Source: Phascolarctobacterium sp. (GTDB taxonomy: Bacteria; Bacillota; Negativicutes; Acidaminococcales; Acidaminococcaceae). From it: DNA of 64,000 bases. The stretch covers positions 28,443 to 92,442 of the forward strand of contig JAUNWI010000008.1 of NCBI GenBank assembly GCA_030540395.1, given 5' to 3'. This document shows positions 53,277 through 61,254 of this stretch, piece by piece; within the stretch, counting starts at the first letter, position 1, and every line of letters starts with the position of its first letter. The position numbers were made by a program, and so were the translations under genes. The notes under the pieces were generated by a model. That model saw only the letters and a program-made list of their open reading frames with translations, searched no databases and had not been told where the DNA came from.

Positions 53277-54032
53277 TTAACCGAAAATTGCCTTTGTCAG
53301 CAAATAGAAGATGGACGGGAAGGTCAAGCAGCCGGAACCAGTGTAGAAGGTTGCGGTCATTGCGCAGTACGGAACCAGTTTCGGGTTAACTGCTGCCATA
53401 CCAGCTGCAGTACCGGAGGTGGTACCCATAATGCCGCCAAATACCATTGCAGATTGAGGATTGTCCAAGCCAATCATCTTAGCAACAAACGGAGTCATGA
53501 TCATAACCAGTACGGATTTTACAACGCCTGCTGCGATGGAGATAGCGATAACCTCAGAGGATGCACCCAAAGCAGCGCCAGTTACGGGGCCAACTACGAA
53601 GGTTGCAACGCCTGCACCAATGGTGCACAGATCTACAGGAGAACGATAGCCAAACATGTAAGCAATTGCTACACCTGCAATCCAGGAGGTAATCAGACCA
53701 AATACCAAAGACAGAACACCAACTGCGCCTACCTTTTTAATTTCGCGCAGGTCAGCGCCGAAAGCAGTGGATACGATTGCAAAGTCACGGAACATTGCAC
53801 CACCCATCATACCGATACCGGCAAACATAGGAATGGAAGCAATACCCTTAGCACCGTGGCCGATATAAGCCAAAACCAGACCGAAGAAAATAGCTACAGC
53901 AGAACCGTGAATACGGCCCTTAGTCAAGCCTGCCAATTTATAAGCGACTAAGTTAGTCAAACCGATAAGAACGAATGCGAAGATCAGGCCGTTCTTGGTC
54001 AACACTTTTGTTAACATTGCCATTAAATCCAT
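53277..54032 (-). CDS. madM: Malonate transporter subunit MadM
   Basis: 251 residues with seven or eight hydrophobic segments. The MadM family pattern is clear: FAFVLIGLTNLVAYKLAGLTKGRIHGSAVAIFFG, then MGGAMFRDFAIVSTAFGAD. With MadL it forms the two-component Na+ (or H+) dependent malonate importer. It is encoded 18 bases after madL. Uptake provides substrate for the decarboxylase complex encoded upstream. Confidence 0.95.
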   Translation of the reverse strand: MDLMAMLTKVLTKNGLIFAFVLIGLTNLVAYKLAGLTKGRIHGSAVAIFFGLVLAYIGHGAKGIASIPMFAGIGMMGGAMFRDFAIVSTAFGADLREIKKVGAVGVLSLVFGLITSWIAGVAIAYMFGYRSPVDLCTIGAGVATFVVGPVTGAALGASSEVIAISIAAGVVKSVLVMIMTPFVAKMIGLDNPQSAMVFGGIMGTTSGTAAGMAAVNPKLVPYCAMTATFYTGSGCLTFPSIFYLLTKAIFG

Positions 54033-54050
54033 AATTTACACCTCCTCGTG

Positions 54051-54410
54051 TTATTTTTTCCCGCCTAATTTACTCAGGATGGGGATGCAGATGAAGCCCA
54101 GTACAATACCCAAAACGCCACCTAAAACAGCTACCGCACCACCGGAAAGAGCTGCTGCTACGTTTTGAATGGAGCTCATTGCAACAACGATAGGAATGTA
54201 CATTGCGGACCAGAAGGCAATACCCTCTTGGCTCTTTTTGTCGAGCCAGCCAGCGTCGATACCTTTATTGCTCAGGATGATCAAGAACAGCATTGCGAAG
54301 CCAACGCCACCAACGTTAGCCTTAACGCCAAGCAGAGCACCCAGAATATCACCTAGAAAAACACCTGTTAAATAGCAGAATGCCAGTAAAGCAACACCAT
54401 AAATAACCAT
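54051..54410 (-). CDS. madL: Malonate transporter subunit MadL
   Basis: 119 residues, four hydrophobic segments, with the family segment GVALLAFCYLTGVFLGDILG at the N-terminus. Small partner of MadM in the malonate importer. It follows the second madF copy after a 98-base gap that contains a short GC-rich inverted repeat (GCTGCCCGCG/CGCGGGCAGC, about 54443-54465), a possible processing or attenuation site. Confidence 0.95.
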   Translation of the reverse strand: MVIYGVALLAFCYLTGVFLGDILGALLGVKANVGGVGFAMLFLIILSNKGIDAGWLDKKSQEGIAFWSAMYIPIVVAMSSIQNVAAALSGGAVAVLGGVLGIVLGFICIPILSKLGGKK

Positions 54411-54508
54411 TATTACACCACCTTAGTACAATTTTTTATTATCGCTGCCCGCGTTCGCGGGCAGCGAAACAACTAAAGGCTGAAACTATTCAGTTGTCAA
54501 GCAACGAA

Positions 54509-54718
54509 TTATTCAACGATAGCAACAACTTGGCCAGCAGATACGCGGTCGCCGGGTTGTACTTTGTATTCCTTAACAACGCCTGCTACCGGAGAAGGAA
54601 CCAATTGTTTCATTTTCATTGCTTCCATAACGATCAATACGTCGCGAACTGCTACTTGGTCGCCAACTTGTTTTTCGAAACGAACGATTTTGCCAGGTAC
54701 ACGAGATTTAATTTCCAT
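54509..54718 (-). CDS. madF: Malonate decarboxylase biotin carrier protein, copy 2
   Basis: 69-residue biotinyl domain. The biotin site is Lys35 in VMEAMKMKQ, preceded by RVPGKIVRF and followed by VAGVVKEYKVQPGDRVSAGQ. It carries CO2 from the carboxyltransferase (MadC/MadD) to the Na+ pump MadB. The protein is identical to the product at 54749-54958, and the DNA differs only by a synonymous Ser codon (TCT versus TCC). The duplicated unit is 240 bp and includes the ribosome site. Confidence 0.96.
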   Translation of the reverse strand: MEIKSRVPGKIVRFEKQVGDQVAVRDVLIVMEAMKMKQLVPSPVAGVVKEYKVQPGDRVSAGQVVAIVE

Positions 54719-54973
54719 GATTTATGTCTCCTTTTACAATAACACTAATTATTCAACGATAGCAACAACTTGGCCAGCGGATACGCGGTCGCCGGGTTGT
54801 ACTTTGTATTCCTTAACAACGCCTGCTACCGGAGAAGGAACCAATTGTTTCATTTTCATTGCTTCCATAACGATCAATACGTCGCGAACTGCTACTTGGT
54901 CGCCAACTTGTTTTTCGAAACGAACGATTTTGCCAGGTACACGAGATTTAATTTCCATGATTTATGTCTCCTT
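54518..54973 (-). repeat. 240-bp tandem duplication carrying madF
   Basis: The two madF genes and their ribosome sites repeat with a 240-base offset. Over the coding and upstream region (about 225 bases each) a single base differs. It is a recent duplication or is kept uniform by gene conversion. Confidence 0.93.
54749..54958 (-). CDS. madF: Malonate decarboxylase biotin carrier protein, copy 1
   Basis: Identical in protein sequence to the next madF copy: 69 residues, biotin-accepting Lys35 in the EAMKM motif. It is translated from AAAAAGGAGACATAA just before the ATG. It follows madK by 16 bases, the position of the single madF in Malonomonas rubra. Biotinylation is presumably done by the biotin ligase encoded in the same operon (61255-62001). 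Confidence 0.96.
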   Translation of the reverse strand: MEIKSRVPGKIVRFEKQVGDQVAVRDVLIVMEAMKMKQLVPSPVAGVVKEYKVQPGDRVSAGQVVAIVE

Positions 54974-54974
54974 T

Positions 54975-55652
54975 TTACTTCAAGTATTGCATTATATCTT
55001 TACGATTTAATATTGCTACATTATCTAAGCTTTTACCTAAAACGGTCTTCGTATCCATGAATATCTCAGCCAGCTTGACGCCATAACCATTGGGCAAGTC
55101 GAGCTCAAAATCCATGGGAATATCGCTAAAGTTTTCTTTAGCTGTCCTATAAAAGTCTAAGAGCTTGTCATAGGGAGCAGGCTTTACCAAAATGTCGATA
55201 TCCGAAGCTTCATCCGTATAGGGCAAGCCGGTCGCCAGCTCTAAAGCAGCTGAGCCGAGAATGCCAACCTGCAAATCATAGCTGCCAGCTAAGCCATAGA
55301 GCTTGATGACAGTGTCGATGCAGGGAGTGGCTTCATCCACCGTAAAAGCTTTGCGCTCCATTACTTCATAGGGCGTCATAATCCCATCTATATCCTCCAC
55401 CTCGGTAAAAGCAGCTATGCGGATACGATTGCCCTGCAAGCGTTTTTGATGTACAAAGCCGATAGCAACAGCATCAGGTCGTGCATCATCACGTCTAACA
55501 AAACCAGGAATGTTGTAGTCACCTTTGAGTACGTCTCGTACTAGCTCCAGCGGCTCTCCTTGGTAGTTTTGGGAAATTTCCTCCCATATCTTGTCTTTTC
55601 CGCGCTGAGATACAAAGACTAGATTATGTCTTTTTAGTTGCGTTTTGTCCAT
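54975..55652 (-). CDS. madK: Phosphoribosyl-dephospho-CoA transferase (MdcG-like)
   Basis: Nucleotidyltransferase that attaches the phosphoribosyl-dephospho-CoA group to the ACP subunit (MadE). 225 residues. DEASDIDILVKP carries the metal-binding Asp pair, and GILGSAALELATGLPY precedes it. The first codons overlap madH by 19 bases. The madK name follows the Malonomonas rubra gene order; the family assignment to MdcG is from motif and context. Confidence 0.88.
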   Translation of the reverse strand: MDKTQLKRHNLVFVSQRGKDKIWEEISQNYQGEPLELVRDVLKGDYNIPGFVRRDDARPDAVAIGFVHQKRLQGNRIRIAAFTEVEDIDGIMTPYEVMERKAFTVDEATPCIDTVIKLYGLAGSYDLQVGILGSAALELATGLPYTDEASDIDILVKPAPYDKLLDFYRTAKENFSDIPMDFELDLPNGYGVKLAEIFMDTKTVLGKSLDNVAILNRKDIMQYLK

Positions 55653-56737
55653 GTGGGGTCTGCCTTTGCTTTCTGCTGATAGTCAAGCTGTGCCTGAACC
55701 ATGTCGTCGAAGAACTTGGTTTTTTCAGGTCCTTCAATAATAATACCTTCCTGGATACCAGCGCTAATATAATCAGGCCGTAATTCTAAAACAGTATGCT
55801 CAGCACTTGTTTTTACATCCGGGCTGATTTTTACAACACGTCCTTTGATTCTCAAAATTGACCTAGCAACTCTTCCCAGGGTAACTGTTGAGGTAAGCGT
55901 TGTTGCTTTAACAATCACTTCGTATTCCGGATAGGTCCTTTCGCGGCGGTAGGTAATAATCTTACCTTCCTTGTTGCACACATGACCGGTGTCAGAAACA
56001 GGGAAGCTGTCTCCCATGGGCAAACCACCCACTACCAGCTCGTACATGTCCTGACCGGCATTAGCTGGCAGCTTCACCAGCTCGATATCATCACGCACAG
56101 GCACGCCGTCCATGCACAGCCAACCAAATTCCTGGCAGCCATACAGGTCATGCACCTCTGCATTCAACACTGCTTTGGCTACCGGCAGCAGTTCCAAGTC
56201 CAACGGCGTACCAGCAGTAAGCAGGGTGATATTTTGCGGTAATTCTTCAGCTACACCCATGTGCTTTGCGTCCTCTAAAGAGGCTCTGATGAAGGAGGAT
56301 TCACCAACAACAGCCTTAGGTTGGAACTCATACAGAGCAGCTAAGAAAGCATCTCGGCTGGAGCGTACAAGAAAACGCCATTCCAAACCATACTTTTTAA
56401 AGGATTCTCCAGAAAAAACATTTACTAAGGGCGGATATGTTACTAGCACTCTGTCTCCAGGCTTTAGTCCGGCACGCTCCAATACAGTAAAGGAAGCCTT
56501 TACTCTTTGCGGTAATTCCGCAAAGGTAATGCCGACGATATTCTGAAATGCAGATGAACCAGTGGTAAAAGTAAGATAAGCCAAGTTAAGGGGAGTATGA
56601 ACCTCTTCTATGGTGTGTGCAGCGGTTGGTCCAGCTATACCCTTATCAGATAAAGTCTTGCGAGGCATTTCTGCAAAAGTTGGTGCGGAGCCAAAATCCT
56701 TCACCATATTAGCAATTTCTGCCAACATTCCTTTCAT
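55634..56737 (-). CDS. madH: Deacetyl-ACP:acetate ligase
   Basis: Activates the decarboxylase by acetylating the thiol of the ACP prosthetic group, using ATP and acetate. 367 residues, an adenylate-forming enzyme of short type: LTAGTPLDLELLPVAKAVL and HDLYGCQEFGW match the central motifs of that superfamily, but the large C-terminal domain of acyl-CoA synthetases is absent. It lies between madD and madK as in Malonomonas rubra. Confidence 0.9.
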   Translation of the reverse strand: MKGMLAEIANMVKDFGSAPTFAEMPRKTLSDKGIAGPTAAHTIEEVHTPLNLAYLTFTTGSSAFQNIVGITFAELPQRVKASFTVLERAGLKPGDRVLVTYPPLVNVFSGESFKKYGLEWRFLVRSSRDAFLAALYEFQPKAVVGESSFIRASLEDAKHMGVAEELPQNITLLTAGTPLDLELLPVAKAVLNAEVHDLYGCQEFGWLCMDGVPVRDDIELVKLPANAGQDMYELVVGGLPMGDSFPVSDTGHVCNKEGKIITYRRERTYPEYEVIVKATTLTSTVTLGRVARSILRIKGRVVKISPDVKTSAEHTVLELRPDYISAGIQEGIIIEGPEKTKFFDDMVQAQLDYQQKAKADPTWTKRN

Positions 56738-56766
56738 ACTACCCCTTCTTTCTTTTCTTCCATCAA

Positions 56767-57657
56767 TTAAGCATTGATATATTTATCAGCAACAGCAGCG
56801 AACTCTTCGTTCATTTTTGCCATAGCTTTCAGACGAGTTACACGGCCACCGCGAGCATCGCCATCCAAGCCACGACCCCAAGGACCGAGCTTTTCGATTT
56901 CGCCGTTAGCCTTCAACTCTTGTACTTCCTTCACATGCTTAGCAATTACGCTGCGCATATCTTCAACCTTGTTAACGATTTCTTTTACGCCGCCCAGGTT
57001 GTAGAAGAAGTTTACGCCAGGAGCGAATACCGGGTTAACCTTGGAGAGTTCTTCCAAGCGCTCGATATCCATCTTGGTGATACGGGAAATGGAGGTGATG
57101 GGCATTACGTGAATCATGGTGCCGAAATCGGTGGACAGAGCCAGGATTTCGTCAGCCTGCAGGCCATGGCACAGGAATGCGCCAGAGATTGCACGACCGA
57201 TAACCATTGCTACGATGGGATGGCCAGCTTTACGAGCTTCAGCCAATGCCAGCTGGTAGGAACCAGTTGCCTTGTTCATGCCAGCGATTTCTTCCATTTT
57301 GCCAGGGCCATTGCCCGGGGTGTCAACGATCAGCACGATGGGGCGTTTTTCAGCCAAGGGTTTGTCTTGGTCTGCTTCCATGGTGCGATATACGGTGGTA
57401 GCCATTTTGTAAGCTTCTTCCAAACCGATAACGCCGCCGAATACAACCGGGAAGCGCTCGTTGAATGCGTAAGCATCGTTAGCGATGATGGTAACGGTTT
57501 GGTCTTCCAGTTTAGCGGTGCCAACTACAGCGCCAGGACCGTATTCTGCATCAACCTCAACGTTGCCGATTTTATTTTCTTCGAAGGAGCCTGCGTCAAC
57601 AATCATTTCAATTGCGTCGCGACCGCGGCCAATCATAGTGTTTTCCATTTCATCCAT
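56767..57657 (-). CDS. madD: Malonate decarboxylase carboxyltransferase subunit MadD (gamma-like)
   Basis: 296 residues of crotonase-like carboxyltransferase fold, related to MdcE. IVLIVDTPGNGPGKMEEIAGMNKATGSYQ and GRAISGAFLCHGLQADEI form the acyl pocket. With MadC it transfers the carboxyl of malonyl-S-ACP to biotin on MadF. The ATG at 57657 has GGAGG 8 bases upstream. It is 18 bases after madC. Confidence 0.95.
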   Translation of the reverse strand: MDEMENTMIGRGRDAIEMIVDAGSFEENKIGNVEVDAEYGPGAVVGTAKLEDQTVTIIANDAYAFNERFPVVFGGVIGLEEAYKMATTVYRTMEADQDKPLAEKRPIVLIVDTPGNGPGKMEEIAGMNKATGSYQLALAEARKAGHPIVAMVIGRAISGAFLCHGLQADEILALSTDFGTMIHVMPITSISRITKMDIERLEELSKVNPVFAPGVNFFYNLGGVKEIVNKVEDMRSVIAKHVKEVQELKANGEIEKLGPWGRGLDGDARGGRVTRLKAMAKMNEEFAAVADKYINA

Positions 57658-57675
57658 GTTCTTTACCTCCTTCTC

Positions 57676-58635
57676 TTATGCACGAACTCTGCGTTTAACA
57701 ACCTTCAGGAATTCCTCGGTGGTCATTTCCGGCAGTGCTTCAGGATTTTCGTTACCAAAGTGTTTCCACAGATCCATGGAATCCTTCGGTTGCATATCGC
57801 CAACAAGTTTAACCAGCTCTTGTTGCTCTTGAACCAGCTTCAAGGAGCCAATGCGACGCATTTTTTCGATTTCATCCATAGGAATCTCAGCAATTTCTGC
57901 CAAGGTCTTGTGGAAGTCACCGATTACATTTTCAACCAAGTAGTTGCAGTCTTGGATGATGTATTTGTGCTTAGCACCGGTGGTACGATATACCAATGCT
58001 TTGTTGGAAGCATCGAATTCGTCCTTGCCCATTTCTTGCTCAATAACTTCAGGACCGGTCAGACCGATACGGCCTTCTTCGTTCATCACGATTACGTCCA
58101 GAGCAGCAGCTACGAAGCCCATGCCACCGAAGCAGCCAACCTTAGAGCCTACAACACCAACGATGGGGAGAATGCGACGGCAGTCTTGGATAGCGTCCAT
58201 AACTTCAGCGTGAGCCAGGAGGCCTGCATTTGCTTCGTGCAGACGAACACCGCCGGTTTCAAAGGAAATAGCTACGATAGGACGACGTGCATCATATTCA
58301 TCGGGATGAGCAGCTTTAATGTCTTTAGCTGCTTTCAAAGCCAGACGCAGGGTGTTAACCATCTTAGCGCCGTTAACTTCGCCGATAGCGCCGCCGATGA
58401 ATTTGCCTTCCATGGAAACTACAAACAGGGGATGCTTGCCTAAGAGGCCAACACCGGTAACGGTGCCGTCATCAAATTCTACTGCAGTACCCAGTACAGG
58501 CAGATGGGGGCTTTCAAAACGATCCAGAGGATTCAGTAATTCAGTAAAGGTGCCTTTATCGCACATGCCAACTGCACGTTCACGGGCGTTAGCATCAAAG
58601 AAGCTGCTTTTTTCGAGCTCGTTCCAAGATTTCAT
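57676..58635 (-). CDS. madC: Malonate decarboxylase carboxyltransferase subunit MadC (beta-like)
   Basis: 319 residues, related to MdcD, with a carboxyltransferase fold. SFETGGVRLHEANAGLLAHAEVM and GSKVGCFGGMGFVAAALDVI are the active-site strands. It begins one base after the madE stop codon, so the two are tightly coupled. With MadD it carries out carboxyl transfer from malonyl-ACP to biotin, regenerating acetyl-ACP. Confidence 0.95.
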   Translation of the reverse strand: MKSWNELEKSSFFDANARERAVGMCDKGTFTELLNPLDRFESPHLPVLGTAVEFDDGTVTGVGLLGKHPLFVVSMEGKFIGGAIGEVNGAKMVNTLRLALKAAKDIKAAHPDEYDARRPIVAISFETGGVRLHEANAGLLAHAEVMDAIQDCRRILPIVGVVGSKVGCFGGMGFVAAALDVIVMNEEGRIGLTGPEVIEQEMGKDEFDASNKALVYRTTGAKHKYIIQDCNYLVENVIGDFHKTLAEIAEIPMDEIEKMRRIGSLKLVQEQQELVKLVGDMQPKDSMDLWKHFGNENPEALPEMTTEEFLKVVKRRVRA

Positions 58636-58636
58636 C

Positions 58637-58963
58637 TTATTCTGCCTCCTTTGCGGTTGCTTCTGCCAAAGCTTGGCGCAATCTCATGTATACTACGATG
58701 GGAGTAGCATTATCGTCGTTGATTTCAATAACGATGTTGCCAACGCCGGTATCGTTAACGAATTTTTCCAGCATTTTTTGCCATACAGCGTCAAAGCCGA
58801 TTACAGGAGTGCAAACCTTAGCTTCAACCTTGCCACCCAGGTCCTTTTTAATGAACATAACTTCCATGTCGCCGGAACCGGTTACGCCCATATGGAACCA
58901 TTCAGGGGTGATGGTTTGAGTATTTTCAGATTCAAATTGAAATTCCAGATTAAGTAATGCCAT
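58637..58963 (-). CDS. madE: Malonate decarboxylase acyl carrier protein
   Basis: 108 residues, related to MdcC/CitD-type ACPs rather than to fatty-acid ACP. The likely prosthetic-group Ser is Ser30 in GVTGSGDMEVM, where phosphoribosyl-dephospho-CoA is attached by phosphodiester. Acetyl and malonyl thioesters are carried here. It lies between madA and madC. Confidence 0.94.
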   Translation of the reverse strand: MALLNLEFQFESENTQTITPEWFHMGVTGSGDMEVMFIKKDLGGKVEAKVCTPVIGFDAVWQKMLEKFVNDTGVGNIVIEINDDNATPIVVYMRLRQALAEATAKEAE

Positions 58964-58978
58964 TGTCGTTTCCTCCTA

Positions 58979-60652
58979 TTACCAGTTTCTGAATTTAGCA
59001 GGCGGGTTATAGAGGCCACCGGACCATTCAACCAGATCATGAACATTCTTAGCAGCCAGCATGGAGCGGTTTGCTCTGCTCATGTCGATGCCCAAATCTT
59101 GCGGGGTCTTGATGATGCCCAGCTCGCGCAGACGTTTGGTTTCTTTCGGATCAGCCTTCATACCAACTTCGGTGAAGCCAGCGATACCACGGATAGCAGC
59201 AGTACGTTCAGCCATGTTGCGGCACTTCGGCAGGTAAGCGATACCTTCTTCAGTGATGATATGAGTCAGGTCATCGCCGTAAATCATTACGGGCTCGATA
59301 GCCAGGTTAGCATTCTTAGCCAGCTTGAAAGCATCCAGCTCTTCTACGAAGCCAGGAGCCAGCTTTTCGCGGAAGGTTTCTGCCAGTTGAACAACCAGGC
59401 GTTTGCCGCGGCGTACAGGGCCCCACAGCTCGCTGTTGAGTGCATACTCGGTGCCGCATTTCAGCCAAGCGCCGGAGGAATGACGACGACCCTTCGGATC
59501 GCAGCCCATGTTGGGAGCGCCACCAAAGCCTGCTACACGGCCTGCAGTTGCAGTGGAGGAGTTGCCATAGGGGTCGATTTGCAGGGTGCCACCGATAAAC
59601 ATATCGATTGCATAGTGACCTGCAGTTTGAGAGAAGGCACGGTTGGAACGCATGGAACCATCCGGACCAACGAAGAAGATGTCGCTACGAGCAGCTACAT
59701 AGTCTTCCATACCCAGCTCGCCGCCGAAGCAGTGAACGGATTCTACCCAACCGGTTTCGATAGCCGGAATCAGGGTCGGATGCGGGTTCAGGATGAAGTT
59801 CTTGCAGATCTTGCCCTTCAAGCCCAGCTCTTCGCCATAGGTGGGGAGCAGCAGCTCGATAGCAGCGGTATCAAAGCCGATACCATGGTTCATGGATTCA
59901 ACTTGATATTCGCCATAAATGCCCTTCAGAGCCATCATGCCTTTCAGTACCTGTGCGTCGGTAATCAAAGCGGGGTCGCGGGTGAACAAGGGCTCAATGT
60001 AGAACGGTTTCGGGGATTGGATTACATAGTCAACCCAGTCAGCCGGAATATCTACGCGAGGCAGCTTGTCAACGATCTTGTTAACTTGGGCGATAACGAT
60101 ACCTTGACGGAATTTAGTTGCTTCAACGATTGCCGGAGTATCTTCGGTGCTGAAGCCAGTGAACAGGTTACCCTCTCTGTCAGCCATGGTTGCAGCAACC
60201 AAAGCAACACGCGGGGTCAAATCCAGGAAATAACGGCCATACAATTCGAGGTAGGTGTGGATAGCGCCGAGCTCCAGCTTACCTTCTTGCAGGAATTGAG
60301 CAATACGACCAGCTTGGGGGCCGGAGAAGGACATATCCAGCTTTTTAGCGATGCCCTTTTCGAATACATCCAGATGCTCAGGCAGAGTCAGCACGGATTG
60401 TACCATGTGCAGATCATGAACCTTTGCCGGATCAACTTGGCACAGGCATTTTGCCAAGAAGTCAGCTTGCTTTTGGTTGTTGCCTTCGATGTTAACCTTA
60501 TCAAAAGGTTTGATTACTGCTTCTAACAGAGCAACAGTATCTTTGGCATCAACGATTTTTCCTTCCTTGACCAGGTGAGCAGCATTCTTCGCACGCTCCA
60601 TTGCGTCTTGTTTGAGAGTGTCCCACTCACGAGTAACTTTTTTGAACTCCAT
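58979..60652 (-). CDS. madA: Acetyl-ACP:malonate ACP-transferase
   Basis: 557 residues, homologous to MdcA (malonate decarboxylase alpha). It swaps acetate for malonate on the ACP, releasing acetate and forming malonyl-S-ACP. It is a CoA-transferase-like protein with a glycine-rich C-terminal part (GRVAGFGGAPNMGCDPKGRRH). It is the first gene after an internal terminator (60696-60743) that separates it from the hutP-like regulator, so its expression depends on read-through. Confidence 0.96.
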   Translation of the reverse strand: MEFKKVTREWDTLKQDAMERAKNAAHLVKEGKIVDAKDTVALLEAVIKPFDKVNIEGNNQKQADFLAKCLCQVDPAKVHDLHMVQSVLTLPEHLDVFEKGIAKKLDMSFSGPQAGRIAQFLQEGKLELGAIHTYLELYGRYFLDLTPRVALVAATMADREGNLFTGFSTEDTPAIVEATKFRQGIVIAQVNKIVDKLPRVDIPADWVDYVIQSPKPFYIEPLFTRDPALITDAQVLKGMMALKGIYGEYQVESMNHGIGFDTAAIELLLPTYGEELGLKGKICKNFILNPHPTLIPAIETGWVESVHCFGGELGMEDYVAARSDIFFVGPDGSMRSNRAFSQTAGHYAIDMFIGGTLQIDPYGNSSTATAGRVAGFGGAPNMGCDPKGRRHSSGAWLKCGTEYALNSELWGPVRRGKRLVVQLAETFREKLAPGFVEELDAFKLAKNANLAIEPVMIYGDDLTHIITEEGIAYLPKCRNMAERTAAIRGIAGFTEVGMKADPKETKRLRELGIIKTPQDLGIDMSRANRSMLAAKNVHDLVEWSGGLYNPPAKFRNW

Positions 60653-60695
60653 TACGGTCTCTCCTTTCTGAATAAGAACCTCTTATATTTAGTCA

Positions 60696-60743
60696 AACAA
60701 AAAGAGAGCAAACAACAAAAGTACGCCTTTGTTCTCGCTCTCT
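60696..60743 (-). terminator. Internal terminator T3 with overlapping GAG triplets, upstream of madA
   Basis: On the minus strand, arms AGAGAGC/GCTCTCT (60743-60737 with 60709-60703) enclose an inner AACAAAG/CTTTTGTT stem and are followed by TTTTTGTTTG. Three GAG triplets at 60752-60750, 60744-60742 and 60736-60734 repeat every 8 nt and overlap the 5' arm. Binding there would block hairpin formation, giving antitermination into madA. Confidence 0.85.
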
Positions 60744-60780
60744 CATAATCTCCAATATGAAGTTGAAATGTCCTGTTTGA

Positions 60781-61230
60781 CTAGATATGCATTACGCCCA
60801 GCCCTGCACGTTCATGATTGGTCATGTAGTGCAACGCTGATTTACCAAACAACGCTACCGATATCCAGTGGTCGTCTCTGGCCACACCAATTTTCAGTGC
60901 CAGGCTCGCACTCGTATTCAGACTAACCAGGATGCCCTTCTTGGCTTCCTCTGTTGCATGAATCACGGCATGAATTTCGTTGCTGGTTTTTGTTATGATG
61001 CCTGAATTTAAGCAGGCACCTATCACAGCTCTATTGATTTTCTCATTAAAATCATCATAAGATATCTTGCCGCCAACCTCTGTAACTACCGCCTTGAAGC
61101 CAGCCTTTGCGACCAGCTCCTTCATTTTGCCTTCGTCATAAAGAGTTTGGGTTAAAGCCAGCATCATGGCTGCGGCACCAGTACTTTTAATACTGTTTGC
61201 CAAAAATCCCTGGGTCTTGTCCACCGTCAT
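60781..61230 (-). CDS. HutP-family RNA-binding antiterminator
   Basis: 149 residues. The C-terminal half aligns by eye with Bacillus HutP: EIHAVIHATEEAKKG matches its HALYHAT segment, and DDHWISVALFG with AGLGVMHI at the very end matches its ending. The metal-binding histidines correspond to His87, His91 and His148. HutP binds NAG triplets in mRNA and prevents termination when Mg2+ and L-histidine are bound. Here there are no hut genes; it lies between birA and madA, directly before a terminator with three spaced GAG triplets. The ATG at 61230 follows AAGGAG. The ligand is unknown. Confidence 0.88.
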   Translation of the reverse strand: MTVDKTQGFLANSIKSTGAAAMMLALTQTLYDEGKMKELVAKAGFKAVVTEVGGKISYDDFNEKINRAVIGACLNSGIITKTSNEIHAVIHATEEAKKGILVSLNTSASLALKIGVARDDHWISVALFGKSALHYMTNHERAGLGVMHI

Positions 61231-61254
61231 TCTCAATACACTCCTTCACTCCAT

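Noticed and set aside
54443..54465. Short GC-rich inverted repeat between madF and madL as a terminator
   Set aside because: The stem is GC-rich but has no adequate T-run on the minus strand, so it is mentioned only as a possible processing or attenuation site.
56920..60526. Plus-strand frames of about 500 codons opposite madC/madD and madA
   Set aside because: Antisense shadows of highly expressed mad genes; no ribosome sites.
60781..61230. TRAP-type regulation considered for the spaced GAG triplets
   Set aside because: TRAP sites have about eleven triplets with 2-3 nt spacers; here there are runs of three or four with 5-nt spacers next to a hutP-like gene, so a HutP-type mechanism fits better.
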